Assembly: GCA_040506705.1 (NCBI GenBank)
Contig: JBEVWG010000002.1
Span: forward strand, 124,001-188,000
Length of the DNA stretch: 64,000 nt
Direction: 5' to 3'
From: Thiodiazotropha sp040506705
Lineage (GTDB): Bacteria > Pseudomonadota > Gammaproteobacteria > Chromatiales > Chromatiaceae
Translations under genes and position numbers: made by a program
Shown here: positions 16,885 through 26,154 of the stretch, in pieces
Layout: every line of letters starts with the position of its first letter
How positions within the stretch are numbered: the stretch's first letter is position 1
Notes under the pieces: model-generated
The model's input: only the letters and a program-made list of their open reading frames with translations
What the model was told of the DNA's origin: nothing
The model's database searches: none

Positions 16885-17256
16885 CGTAGGGTGCGGCAGG
16901 GCCGCATCCTACGCTCTGGTTAAATGCGACTTGCCTTGCACCAGTAGCCGCCTTGATTGGTGGGGCATGGCCCCACCCTACCCCACAACACCCAGCTATT
17001 TGTAGGGTGCGGCCCTGCCGCACCATCCAGGGTAAGGATTCGCAAAAAACCAGCTACTTGGATCATTACCCGCTGTGTCAGTAAAGCCTTTCGTCAGGTG
17101 GTTTTCGTTTCAGTCGAAGATGGTGCGGCAGGGCCGCACCCTACGCTCTGGTTAAGTGCGACTTGCCTTGCTCCAGTAGCCGCCTTGATTGGTGGGGCAT
17201 GGCCCCACCCTACCCCACAACACCCAGCTATTTGTAGGGTGGGACCATGCCCCACC
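16885..17256. repeat. Dispersed palindromic repeat element, copy A (with internal 119-bp direct repeat)
   Basis: A 119-base unit at 16891-17009 recurs at 17123-17241 with three mismatches and no gaps. Units contain the palindromes GGTGGGGCATGGCCCCACC and (A/G)GTGCGGCAGGGCCGCACC. The ~85-base segment between units (17029-17112) is the inverted copy, about 85 percent alike by eye, of 34092-34175 in the repeat after rapA. It fills most of the gene-free interval 16856-17372. Confidence 0.8.
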
Positions 17257-17372
17257 AAAAGGCGCTGCGAATCAAAGCTCATACTTCAATTTACGCTTCA
17301 ATCCATATATCACGAAGCTAAAGAAATAACTGGGTGAGGAGGGTAATCAGTAATAGATTTACACGCCCAGCT

Positions 17373-19121
17373 TTACTGCTTGGACATCAACCAGACAGTC
17401 TGGTAGGGACGGAATCTCAAACCACTCTCATCCATATCGGGAACCACCTGATGCAGCGCATCAAACCAGCGTACCTCAACATCCCCCAGTGACGAGAGAT
17501 CGACAGAGACCAGGTCACCTGTGATGTTGTGGATAGCATAGATACGCTGTTTACCATCCAGGCTGACTCGCTCCACACCAAATATCCCCTCTGGTAGATC
17601 AAGCACCCGCTGTGGCGCATCAGGGTGAAAAGCTTTGATTCCACCGCGGATACGCAGTCTGCGGATATATTCAGGAAAAACCTGGCCCGCGTCGGTAAGC
17701 GGTAGATCTATAAGCCTTTCAAGCTCAGAACCATCCCACTTTCGACGATTGATAGCCCGTGTCATTCCAGTCCGCTCCACACCCAGCGGATCATTAGGGG
17801 TCGCACCCAGTGCATTGATATAGACCGCAGGGATACCCCGAAGGGAGAGCGGCAGAGTCTGGGATAACATAAAACGGGCAATGTGCCAGGGATCGACATC
17901 ATCATCTTCGGCAGCAAAAGCATCGAAATAGCTGACATTGAGTTCATAGGGCCTGTCCCTGCCTTCAGTGGTGGCCCGCATAGAGACATAACCACCTCGT
18001 TTGCGCATCATATCGAGCAGCTGATCCAGCTCTTCATCTGGTACCAGCCCCTCCAGGGGACGCAATCCCACCCCATCGTGAGAGGCGGTAAAGTTGAGAT
18101 AGGTACAACCATCAGGCAGCGCTTCCTGCTCCAGTGACCGGGCCCAGGGCACCAGGTATCCAGTGGTCTGGCACATAATGGCATGTAGTATCAGTGGCGG
18201 CAGGCTGAACTGATAGACCATGTTGGCCTCATCCCCAGCATCGAAATAGCTGATATTCTCCTGATGAGGAACATTGGTTTCAGTCAGTAGAATGGCACCT
18301 GGCTCAAGTAGATCAACCAGGGTTCTGAAAAGCTTGATCACCTCATGGGTTTGAGGCAGGTGGATACAGGAAGTACCGATCTCTTTCCAAAGAAATGCCA
18401 CTGCATCAAGCCGAATTGCGCGAGCACCGCGACGAATGTACTCCAGCAGGATATCGATGAACTCAAGCAGAACTTCAGGATTAGCATAGTTAAGATCGAT
18501 CTGGTCATTACTGAAGGTGGCCCAGACATCAATCATCCCTCTGGGTGTACGGACATGGCTCAACAGAGGGGTACTGCGCGGCCGCACCACCATGGAGAGA
18601 TTCTCTTCCGGCGCCACCTGCACGACATAGTCACGGCCAGGCTCTTCATCATGTACGAAATTAACAAACCAGAGATGCTCTCGGGACATATGGTTCAAAA
18701 CCAGGTCGAACAGCAGGGTGAACCCCTCTCCCAGTCGCTCAATATCCTCCCACTCCCCCAACTGCGGATTGACTGCACGAAAATCGGAGACCGAGAAACC
18801 GTCATCAGAGCTGTAGGGGAAGAAGGGCAGAACATGCACCATACTGAAGACACCATTCAGGCGTCGATCGAGGAAGTGCTTCAATGCTGCCAGAGGTATC
18901 ATTCCAGGATACTGGACACTATCACCATAGGTAATCAGCACACTGTCTTTTTCATCCCAGCGAGGAATCTCCAGACGCTTACCCTGCCGGGCCTCGATAT
19001 GACGACTGATCAACTCAAGCACTTTGGGCAGCAGATCCGTAGCCCTCTCTTTTCCATATAACAGACTTAGATGATCCAGTAGTTTGTTATCCAACTCATC
19101 AACACTCATCGCTACTCTCAT
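17373..19121 (-). CDS. GH13 sucrose-phosphorylase-like enzyme, probably glucosylglycerate phosphorylase
   Basis: 582-aa alpha-amylase-family enzyme. The conserved regions are complete: DLVLNHMS (N143, H144), AIRLDAVAF with nucleophile Asp239, LLTETN with acid/base Glu281, and TASHDGVG with Asp349. Length and the short C-domain fit GH13_18, which includes sucrose, glucosylglycerol and glucosylglycerate phosphorylases. The neighbouring glucosylglycerate synthesis genes make phosphorolysis of glucosylglycerate to glucose-1-phosphate the best inference; sucrose phosphorylase is the alternative. Start chosen at 19121 after AGGTGG. It is convergent with the synthesis operon across the repeat element and divergent from the DsrC-like gene. 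Confidence 0.85.
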   Translation of the reverse strand: MRVAMSVDELDNKLLDHLSLLYGKERATDLLPKVLELISRHIEARQGKRLEIPRWDEKDSVLITYGDSVQYPGMIPLAALKHFLDRRLNGVFSMVHVLPFFPYSSDDGFSVSDFRAVNPQLGEWEDIERLGEGFTLLFDLVLNHMSREHLWFVNFVHDEEPGRDYVVQVAPEENLSMVVRPRSTPLLSHVRTPRGMIDVWATFSNDQIDLNYANPEVLLEFIDILLEYIRRGARAIRLDAVAFLWKEIGTSCIHLPQTHEVIKLFRTLVDLLEPGAILLTETNVPHQENISYFDAGDEANMVYQFSLPPLILHAIMCQTTGYLVPWARSLEQEALPDGCTYLNFTASHDGVGLRPLEGLVPDEELDQLLDMMRKRGGYVSMRATTEGRDRPYELNVSYFDAFAAEDDDVDPWHIARFMLSQTLPLSLRGIPAVYINALGATPNDPLGVERTGMTRAINRRKWDGSELERLIDLPLTDAGQVFPEYIRRLRIRGGIKAFHPDAPQRVLDLPEGIFGVERVSLDGKQRIYAIHNITGDLVSVDLSSLGDVEVRWFDALHQVVPDMDESGLRFRPYQTVWLMSKQ

Positions 19122-19217
19122 ACCGCCACCTAATGGATTTCTATAGTGAAATCTATTATCGAGCCGCTTTAACTAATAAAAACTGACTATATTCAATATC
19201 TCTTAAGTATGAAAGAG

Positions 19218-19231
19218 TTGATCCAGATCAA
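19218..19231. promoter_or_regulatory. Perfect FNR/Anr-type box
   Basis: TTGATCCAGATCAA matches the TTGAT-N4-ATCAA consensus on both half-sites. It lies in the divergent intergenic region, 100 bases before the DsrC-like start and 97 bases before the GH13 start, so it could serve either gene. No strong -10 is evident at the class II distance. Confidence 0.6.
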
Positions 19232-19330
19232 CCTACCTCCAAAAACCTTACATCACTACTGCTATTGTTAAAGAACAAGCATTAAAAAAACAGATTAGAT
19301 AAAACTTGCATTTCACCAAGGAGATCCACC

Positions 19331-19720
19331 ATGAGGTTAGAACACTCAGATACCCGCACCCCTCCTGAAAGCCTGAAAGAGTCAACTCCCTTAGAAGTTG
19401 AAGGGCGAATGATCGCACTAGATAAAGATGGCTATTTGATCAATCCTGATGACTGGAGTCCTGCGGTCACAGAAGCCCTCGCCGAAGCCGATGGCGTGGA
19501 GCTGACTGAAGAGCACTGGTTGTTGATCGATTTTCTGCATCGCTTCTACGCAGAGTATGGTATTGCGCCGGAAATGCCCATCCTGGCCAGAAACCTGTGC
19601 AAAGACAAAGACGATTGCCATTGGACCAAGCGCTATATCGAAACCCTCTTTTCCGGTGGTGCAAAAATGGCCTGCCGCTATGCTGGACTGAGCAGACCGG
19701 TTGGACGCAGTTGCCTGTAA
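19331..19720 (+). CDS. DsrC/TusE-family sulfur-carrier-like protein, variant C-terminus
   Basis: 129-aa member of the DsrC/TusE/RspA family. LDKDGYLINPDDWSPAV, LTEEHWLLIDFLHRFYAEY and AKMACRYAGLSRPVG are family signatures. Canonical DsrC ends CRxAGLPKPTGCV, with 11 residues between the two redox Cys. Here the distance is 13 because of an RS insertion (tail GRSCL), with the last Cys still penultimate. Extra Cys occur at LCKDKDDC. An ~18-residue N-terminal extension precedes the usual start. A good Shine-Dalgarno (AAGGAG) precedes the ATG. The gene is a monocistron behind an FNR-type box, unlinked to dsrAB. It may be a regulatory or persulfide-handling paralogue rather than the sulfite-reductase partner. 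Confidence 0.88.
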   Translation: MRLEHSDTRTPPESLKESTPLEVEGRMIALDKDGYLINPDDWSPAVTEALAEADGVELTEEHWLLIDFLHRFYAEYGIAPEMPILARNLCKDKDDCHWTKRYIETLFSGGAKMACRYAGLSRPVGRSCL

Positions 19721-20168
19721 ATCAATCCATTGAGCTATACCCTTGATATAAGTTTGATGGGGTATGTGCAACGTGCCTGTCATTGGCTGTGGAATAATCC
19801 GCTTCTGCAGCCTCTTAGATGGGCGCGTCACTTTTTAGCCATCACAAAATGCCAAAGCCCCACCCCATCGAGGGCACTGAAATGAAGATCATAACCGCTA
19901 AAGTGCTCTAATCACCTCAAAATAGAAAAACAGATCGTGCTGATATTATTGCGGGTAGCGTACAGCCCTGCTGCACCAGGGGTTCAGTCATAGATTAATA
20001 AGGTACGGCAGGGCCGCACCCTTCTATTCGTAACTATCAATAGTTCACACTTTCCACACCACCAGAACACCTGCTACCGGCATCAAAAGTGCGTATCATA
20101 GCGGCTCTAATCTATAACACTGATGCAGACCAACACAGAACAACGATTAACACGCTCATACAACCATC
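19721..20168. other. Gene-free spacer with a solo dispersed palindrome pair
   Basis: Holds the degenerate element at 19955-20023 (listed separately) and otherwise nothing recognisable. The creA-like gene lacks an obvious sigma-70 promoter immediately upstream. Confidence 0.5.
19955..20023. repeat. Dispersed palindromic repeat, degenerate short copy
   Basis: GTAGCGTACAGCCCTGCTGC (continuing ACC) at 19955-19977 and GGTACGGCAGGGCCGCACC at 20002-20020 are degenerate inverted copies of the palindromes that bound the larger elements near 17.0 and 34.2 kb. Confidence 0.55.
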
Positions 20169-20669
20169 ATGACATCGAAATATCTTATGACCGTTTCACT
20201 GATCTTCCTCTATCTGAATCCGCTTCAGGCAGAGCAGCTGGGAGAAGTCAGCACCAAGTTTCGAATGCTTGGGCCAAACGATAAGGTTACTATAGAAGCC
20301 TTTGATGACCCCGCCGTATCCGGTGTCACCTGCTACCTCAGTCGTGCAATAACCGGAGGAGTGGGCGGTGCTATAGGTATTGCTGAAGATACCTCTGACG
20401 CCTCTATCGCCTGCCGCCAGACCGGCCCGGTCAATCTTCCAGGAAACATACTCAATCAATCCAGAGATGGAGAAGAGGTGTTCAAACAGCGCACATCGAT
20501 TCTCTTTAAAACCATGCAGGTGGTTCGCTTCTATGATGCTAAACGCAACACCCTGGTCTATATGACCTACAGTGACAAATTGGTCGATGGTTCTCCTAAA
20601 AACAGCATCACTGCAGTTCCCCTCTACTACCCATTGAGCAAACAACCACAGACACCAACTGCACAATGA
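20169..20669 (+). CDS. creA: CreA family periplasmic protein
   Basis: 166 aa with a signal peptide (cleavage after LQA, ~residue 22). The body carries the family signatures TIEAFDDPAVSGVTCYLSRA, EDTSDASIACRQTGP, QVVRFYDAKRN and YSDKLVDGSPKNSITAVP. CreA is widespread in proteobacteria, but its biochemical role is not established. It overlaps the next gene by four bases, so the two are co-translated. Confidence 0.93.
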   Translation: MTSKYLMTVSLIFLYLNPLQAEQLGEVSTKFRMLGPNDKVTIEAFDDPAVSGVTCYLSRAITGGVGGAIGIAEDTSDASIACRQTGPVNLPGNILNQSRDGEEVFKQRTSILFKTMQVVRFYDAKRNTLVYMTYSDKLVDGSPKNSITAVPLYYPLSKQPQTPTAQ

Positions 20670-21268
20670 CCCAACTTCTACATACCGGACGCCTGGTACT
20701 CACACCAAAGAACCCTTATCAGTTACCTGAAAATCCTGAGGCCATCTTTTCCAGACTGCAGGAGATCGGCCTGATAGATACCCCTCTCCAGACTGGCCAC
20801 TCCTACCTGCCAGGCGAAGCATTCATGCAGCTGATCACCTTCATGGGCTGCTCACCCTCTATCCGGCTTGCACCTGACGATAGCGATCAACCCTTTTGTC
20901 ATCTTTTGCTGGATGGCCCATATCCCCGTCCAAAGTTAATTGTCGGAAAAAACACCCTTCCCCCACGCTGCGAAAGATGCCGCAAACGACTTGGCGATTG
21001 GCAGAACACTTTTAAAATATGGGAGGCGAAGGGTGATGGCTGGCAGTCTGAATGCCCTCACTGCGGACATTTACAGGATCCGGCCACATATGACTTCAAG
21101 CAGAGTGCCGGCTGCGGGCGATTTCTACTTTATCTGGAGAATATTTTCCCCCAGGAAGCGATCCCTGCTCAAAGCCTGCTCGATAGCCTAAAGCATTCGA
21201 GCAAGGAAGAGATCTGGCACTTTTTCTATCACCAGGAATTAGTAAAAACTGGCTTCACCAAACCCTAA
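20666..21268 (+). CDS. Hypothetical protein with a zinc-ribbon-like Cys cluster
   Basis: 200-aa soluble protein, family not recognised. The middle has CERCRKRLGDW and SECPHCGHLQDP, two CxxC knuckles about 27 residues apart, consistent with a structural zinc ribbon. The C-terminus is helical (SSKEEIWHFFYHQELVKTGF). It is translationally coupled to creA by an ATGA overlap, which hints at a shared role, but nothing in the sequence tells which. Confidence 0.75.
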   Translation: MTQLLHTGRLVLTPKNPYQLPENPEAIFSRLQEIGLIDTPLQTGHSYLPGEAFMQLITFMGCSPSIRLAPDDSDQPFCHLLLDGPYPRPKLIVGKNTLPPRCERCRKRLGDWQNTFKIWEAKGDGWQSECPHCGHLQDPATYDFKQSAGCGRFLLYLENIFPQEAIPAQSLLDSLKHSSKEEIWHFFYHQELVKTGFTKP

Positions 21269-21462
21269 GAAAACATTAATAAAACAATGGCTTGCCTACT
21301 TTTCTGTGACATAGATAAGGAATCTTATTCGCAATATTCACTTCATTGACATTTATCAAAAAAAACTCTTAAGCAAATCCGCATTGAGCCGAAACATAAT
21401 CCTAATGGCATTGATGTAACGCCATTCAATTGTTCTGCACATATCATTCGGACTCACTATCA

Positions 21463-23100
21463 ATGCAAATACTCAGACAACTGCAAATACAGAAGAAGTT
21501 ATGGCTGTTAACGGCAACCACACTATTAGGCTTACTGGTTATAACTGCGATCTCTCTTGATGCATTCCACTCGGGTTTAATTGAAGAAAAGACTCTTCAG
21601 ACTCAGGCTTTGGTCGATACCGCCCACAGCCTTATAGAGTCACAACATGCTCACGCTGAGAAGGGTGAGATCACCATGGAGGAAGCTCAGAAGCGTGCTA
21701 TCAAGGATATCGAAGGATTACGATATAACGGTGGCAACTACTTCTGGATAAATGACCTCAACGCACACATTGTGATGCATCCCATCAAACCCCAACTCAA
21801 TGGCAAAGATCTTTCAGACTTTAAAGACCCCGATGGGAAACGGATCTTCAGTGAATTTGCAGCGATTGCCAAACAGGAAGGCGCTGGCAGCGTACCCTAC
21901 AAATGGTCCAAACCTGGATCAGATACCCCGGTTGACAAAATCTCCTATGTTAAAGGTTTTAAACCTTGGGGCTGGGTCGTGGGTACAGGTATCTATATAG
22001 ACGATGTTGAAGAAGAGTTTAAGCACTTTGCCACCATGATTGCAGTCGCGGCCATGACTGTCGTAGCGCTCTTCTTGTTTATCTCTTACATCATTACAAA
22101 AAGCATTACCTGCCCGCTCAATGAGACGGTCGCCGCACTAAATGATATCTCCACCGGTGAGGGTGACCTTACCCGTCGCCTTGACTCGAGTGGAAAAGAT
22201 GAAGTTGCTCAACTGGCAACTGAATTCAACCGTTTCATAGAGAAGATCGAAAACATTATTAAGCAGGTTGCTCAATCCAGCACCCAGCTTGCAACCGCAG
22301 CTGTTGAACTCTCCAGCACCACCGAACAGACCCACGAGAATCTTAACCAACAGCAGAACGAAACCCACCAGGTGGCGACAGCCGTCACCGAGATGGCCGC
22401 AACCATCAAGGAGATTGCAGAAAGCGCAGAGAGCGCTGCGGGTTCCGCTCATACAGCGGACGATCAGGCGCTGGCGGGTAAGAGTGTCGTTGATGGCGTC
22501 ACACAGGCCATCGATCATATGGCGAGCGAGATGGACTCCGCTTCGGACGTAATCAATCGCCTGGCAAAAGAGAGTGATGGCATTGGTGCAGTTTCAGATA
22601 CGATTCGCGGAATTGCTGAACAGACCAGCCTGCTGGCGCTGAATGCCGCCATTGAGGCTGCACGGGCTGGTGAGCAGGGGCGTGGATTCGCTGTGGTCGC
22701 CGACGAAGTCCGCTCTCTGGCAAGCCGCACTCAAGAGGCAACTGCTGAGATCAAAGAGATGATTGAACGGTTACAGTCCGGTACTCAAAATGCAGTGGAC
22801 GTCATCCACAAAAGTGGCGCTACCACACTATCGACGGTAGAGAAGGCAAGAGAAGCGACAACATCTCTGAATGATATCGCCTCATCAATCAGCGTCATCT
22901 CTGAACGAAACACCCAGATTGCCAGTGCATCTGAAGAGCAGTCGGCTGTAGCACAGGAGATCGACAAAAGCGTAGTTCAGATTTCTCAGCTCGCTCAACA
23001 ATCATCTTTAGCCAGCGAACAGATCACCCAAGCAAGCACTGAACTTTCGCAACTGGGAGAGTCAATGCATCAGATGATATCGCACTTTAAAACGTCATAA
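21463..23100 (+). CDS. Methyl-accepting chemotaxis protein with sCache sensor
   Basis: 545 aa from the ATG at 21463; an upstream TTG frame is not supported by a ribosome site. TM1 ~12-30. A single-Cache periplasmic domain (~35-185) has the family motif NYFWINDLNAHIVMHP and GWVVGTGIYIDDV. TM2 ~195-217, HAMP ~218-270, then the cytoplasmic signalling hairpin with tip EQGRGFAVVADEVRSLA. It would detect small ligands, often carboxylates, and control CheA. No C-terminal CheR-tethering pentapeptide is seen. It is monocistronic. Confidence 0.93.
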   Translation: MQILRQLQIQKKLWLLTATTLLGLLVITAISLDAFHSGLIEEKTLQTQALVDTAHSLIESQHAHAEKGEITMEEAQKRAIKDIEGLRYNGGNYFWINDLNAHIVMHPIKPQLNGKDLSDFKDPDGKRIFSEFAAIAKQEGAGSVPYKWSKPGSDTPVDKISYVKGFKPWGWVVGTGIYIDDVEEEFKHFATMIAVAAMTVVALFLFISYIITKSITCPLNETVAALNDISTGEGDLTRRLDSSGKDEVAQLATEFNRFIEKIENIIKQVAQSSTQLATAAVELSSTTEQTHENLNQQQNETHQVATAVTEMAATIKEIAESAESAAGSAHTADDQALAGKSVVDGVTQAIDHMASEMDSASDVINRLAKESDGIGAVSDTIRGIAEQTSLLALNAAIEAARAGEQGRGFAVVADEVRSLASRTQEATAEIKEMIERLQSGTQNAVDVIHKSGATTLSTVEKAREATTSLNDIASSISVISERNTQIASASEEQSAVAQEIDKSVVQISQLAQQSSLASEQITQASTELSQLGESMHQMISHFKTS

Positions 23101-23259
23101 GACAATACAGCACAACGCCCTGTAGCGAGTGCCCTTGGGGTACAAGCACGGGGATGGCAGCTTAGCGCCTCACCCAATGGAAAGCCGGCTCAGACCAGGA
23201 CTCTCTATTCCAGTGCCTGACAATAGCTTCAATTGCCAGGCAAACAGCACAGCTTCCAA

Positions 23260-24810
23260 TCAAACCAGCTCACAACGATTCTTACCGCTGCGTTTCGCCT
23301 TGTATAGCGCTTTGTCCGCCCGGGAGAAAACCTTTTCCAGACTATCCTTATCATTAAAACTGGTAAGCCCACATGAGATAGTGACCCGTACTGGTTTGCC
23401 CTGTGAGTGAAAACCGTTGCTCTCCACTGAATGGCGCATCTCTTCAGCCACACTCAATGCCTCTTCACCCTCAGTACCACACAGCAGACAGACAAACTCC
23501 TCACCGCCAAACCGGGCAATGAAGTCGGTCTCCCGCAAACGGGCCTGGAGACTCTGGGCAATTATTCGAAGCGCTTTGTCTCCCGCCTGGTGACCGTAGC
23601 GATCATTGATCAGTTTAAAATCATCCACATCCCAGACCAGCATCGATAACGGACTGCCAAATCGCTTCCAGCGGGCCAGCTCCTGCTCAACCCGCTCCTC
23701 ATAAGCCAGTCGATTGGGTAGCCCGGTTACAGTATCCAACATCGCCATATGGTGAGCCTCAACCATGCGGGAACGCAGATCGGAGGACTCTTTCTCCAGA
23801 TGCGCCAAGCGCTCACGCAGTGCGTGCTCCCCCTGCTCTGCCTGCTGATGCCACTCCTGCTCCTCCTGGAGGTAGGTATCGATACTCTGCTGGATTGAAG
23901 AGATGCGCTGACTGACAGCCTCTTTCAGCTGGTGAAGATCAGTAGCCTCAGCAACATGGGTTCCGATATCACCAACCTGCCCATGAACCGTGTCACTCAA
24001 ATCACGCCCATGCTGAACCATTTTGTCACGGCCTTCATGGGCAGTTTGCAGATGCAGGCCAAGATCCTGCAACCGCTGGGTCAACTCTTCGAGAAAATCT
24101 TCAGCCTCCTGTATCTCAGACTGAATTTCTCCAAAGGACCTGGCCGAGAGAGACAACAGGTCATCCAGAACACCAACCCAGGTATCTGCCGCAGCATCCT
24201 TGATCAGTCGTAGCTTTAAACTGCTGACAGTATCACCCCAATGCCCAGGCCAGGAGGCCTGTTCGAGTAAGTTCAGCAGGATATCGTTAGGCTGAGGTCC
24301 TGATTCATCTGAGGTAGAGGCCCGCCCGAGCAAGCGACCGAATAGTCCACCCCCCTTCTTCTCGATAGTGGCATCAGCACCCTGGCCCAATAGCTGGGTC
24401 AGACGGGTGAAGGCACTCTCTTCCATCGCAGCCGGATCTTCCAGCAGCTTCTTCAGCAGATCACCGGCTTCGGCAGACTCTTTCTTTGAGAGCTTCAACT
24501 GGGCAATCAGCTTCAGATGTACTTCGTCATCACTATCCTTGGCGATGCTGTCGTTCTCTTCCGCAAAATGGAGCAACCCTTCAGTAATCTCATTCAGCTT
24601 ATCGCTGAGCTTGACACTCGCCCCCCCTCTGACAGTATTCCGTACTGCCTTCAGGTGAGGCTCAAGCCGGTTGTCCAGACCGCTGGCAGCAATGGTCAAG
24701 CGAAGAATAGTTCGAGTCAGCAGTTCCTCTAGTGCCTTATTTGCCTCTTCCTCACCTTCATATTGGTGCAACAGCTCTTCATAGCGTTTTTTCCAATCGA
24801 CATCGTTCAT
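23260..24810 (-). CDS. Diguanylate cyclase with long helical N-terminal region
   Basis: 516 aa, no membrane segment. Residues ~1-340 are predicted helical and rich in Glu/Gln/Leu (coiled coils around 205-340). The GGDEF domain occupies ~350-516 with FGGEEF at the active site and RETD five residues upstream, an intact inhibitory I-site, so it probably synthesises c-di-GMP with product inhibition. The N-terminal part resembles a family of cytosolic cyclases with a helical regulatory domain of unknown input. Stand-alone gene, convergent with the chemoreceptor. Confidence 0.9.
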   Translation of the reverse strand: MNDVDWKKRYEELLHQYEGEEEANKALEELLTRTILRLTIAASGLDNRLEPHLKAVRNTVRGGASVKLSDKLNEITEGLLHFAEENDSIAKDSDDEVHLKLIAQLKLSKKESAEAGDLLKKLLEDPAAMEESAFTRLTQLLGQGADATIEKKGGGLFGRLLGRASTSDESGPQPNDILLNLLEQASWPGHWGDTVSSLKLRLIKDAAADTWVGVLDDLLSLSARSFGEIQSEIQEAEDFLEELTQRLQDLGLHLQTAHEGRDKMVQHGRDLSDTVHGQVGDIGTHVAEATDLHQLKEAVSQRISSIQQSIDTYLQEEQEWHQQAEQGEHALRERLAHLEKESSDLRSRMVEAHHMAMLDTVTGLPNRLAYEERVEQELARWKRFGSPLSMLVWDVDDFKLINDRYGHQAGDKALRIIAQSLQARLRETDFIARFGGEEFVCLLCGTEGEEALSVAEEMRHSVESNGFHSQGKPVRVTISCGLTSFNDKDSLEKVFSRADKALYKAKRSGKNRCELV

Positions 24811-24861
24811 AGGCTTCTAGATATAGCTTATAGATTAACAGCTTAGTTGTATTGAACCGCG

Positions 24862-25665
24862 TCAAGCCGCAGCTGGTAATACAACATTCTCAGGTAATTC
24901 GATCTCAAGCGTGATTGGCAGGTGATCCGAATGTGCATAGTTGAGCACCTCCGATTTCGACACCCTGAGACTTGGTGAGGCCAGAATATGATCCAGCTTG
25001 CGATTGGGTCGCCAACTGGGAAAAGTCATCATATCGCAAGCACTGCCTTGCAAATTGGTATGCTCCATCAAGTACTGAAACTCTTTCGAACTGCATCCGC
25101 AATTGAAATCTCCCATCAGCACGAGATGAGAATAGTGGGATACCAGCTCACTGATAAAGGAGAACTGACGCAGTCTGGCCCGCCGCCCCAGAGCTAGATG
25201 CATCATACAGATACCCAGAGGCTTCTCATTGGTGTGAAACTCCATCAGCACTGCACCCCTCCCAGGTAAACCAGGCAGTCTATGCTCAGTGATAATCCTT
25301 GGCTCTACACGGCTCAACACACCATTGCTGTGTTGCGCCAATTTACCCAGCTTGCGATTAACCTGCTTATACCAGTGGGGAAAACCTGCCTGCTCTGCCA
25401 AGTAGGCGGTCTGGTCGATAAAGCCGCTACGGAAGCTTCCGGAATCTACTTCCTGCAATCCCACCACATCAAAATCCTTGAGCAGGTGAGCAATACGATT
25501 AAGATTATTTCGCTTCTCTTTATGCGGGAGAACCTGTTTCCAGCCACTGGTGACATACTCACTGTAACGGCGGGTATCAGCACCCGCCTGGATGTTATAG
25601 CTGAGCAGGCGCAAACGATTGGTGTCATCCAGAGTCGTGTGATTTTCTAGGATTTGCTTATTCAT
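24862..25665 (-). CDS. Endonuclease/exonuclease/phosphatase (EEP) family protein
   Basis: About 267 aa from the ATG at 25665; a TTG 57 bases upstream would add a basic leader without ribosome site. EEP-fold motifs: LLSYNIQAG, VVGLQEVDSG with the metal-binding Glu, MMHLALGRRARLRQF, LMGDFNCG with the Asp-Asn pair, KLDHILAS and YAHSDHLPITLEIEL with the catalytic His. The substrate could be a nucleic acid, phospholipid or other phosphodiester. No signal peptide, so cytosolic. Confidence 0.88.
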   Translation of the reverse strand: MNKQILENHTTLDDTNRLRLLSYNIQAGADTRRYSEYVTSGWKQVLPHKEKRNNLNRIAHLLKDFDVVGLQEVDSGSFRSGFIDQTAYLAEQAGFPHWYKQVNRKLGKLAQHSNGVLSRVEPRIITEHRLPGLPGRGAVLMEFHTNEKPLGICMMHLALGRRARLRQFSFISELVSHYSHLVLMGDFNCGCSSKEFQYLMEHTNLQGSACDMMTFPSWRPNRKLDHILASPSLRVSKSEVLNYAHSDHLPITLEIELPENVVLPAAA

Positions 25666-25722
25666 TATTCTGCGACGCTTAATTTCTCTCCGATATCTAT
25701 TGATATTGCGGATAAAAGCCAA

Positions 25723-26154
25723 AAAACTTAAGACTAAACCGTCACTTTAACCTGAATCCGTAAGTTCAGATTTAACACACAAAGCAAAGATCTTCTGGAA
25801 CTACGTTCAATCCCTGAACAATTTTAACCCGGTGACTAAGTATATGCCTTCAGCTGCAGTGTGCCTACCAACAACAAGGCAACGCCCCTTCTCTCGAGCG
25901 AAACCTTGATCAAGCGCAAGCCTGAAGCCCTGAATGCAATATACTCAAGCCGGGTGAATAGTGTGTTGTGACCATCTATACCAACTCTGATAGACAGCCC
26001 TGCCTAGTGGGCCTCGCAAAGTGCGGTAACCCTCAGAGCCCCGCTACGGGGCTCCCTTCGGGCCGACCCACAAGCCACTAACCATTCTGAAAGCAGCTGA
26101 AACAAAAAAGGCGGTGTCAAAACACCGCCTTTCAAAAAAATGCATTATGTCAGG
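25723..26154. other. Gene-free spacer with hairpins
   Basis: Contains a perfect 8-bp-arm hairpin GAGCCCCG-CTA-CGGGGCTC (26036-26054), followed by CCCTTCGGGCC, and the cytochrome c4 terminator. The string GGTAACCCTCAG here (26024-26035) recurs near 27098 before the small conserved gene. No coding sequence is seen. Confidence 0.5.
26104..26132 (-). terminator. Rho-independent terminator of the cytochrome c4 gene
   Basis: GGCGGTGT and ACACCGCC pair perfectly around a 4-base loop, followed on the minus strand by six T. It lies 23 bases beyond the cytochrome stop. Confidence 0.85.

Noticed and set aside
16957..17337. Open frames inside the palindromic repeats (also 33930-34331 minus)
   Set aside because: They are translations of the repeat, differ between copies, have no ribosome sites and no family resemblance.
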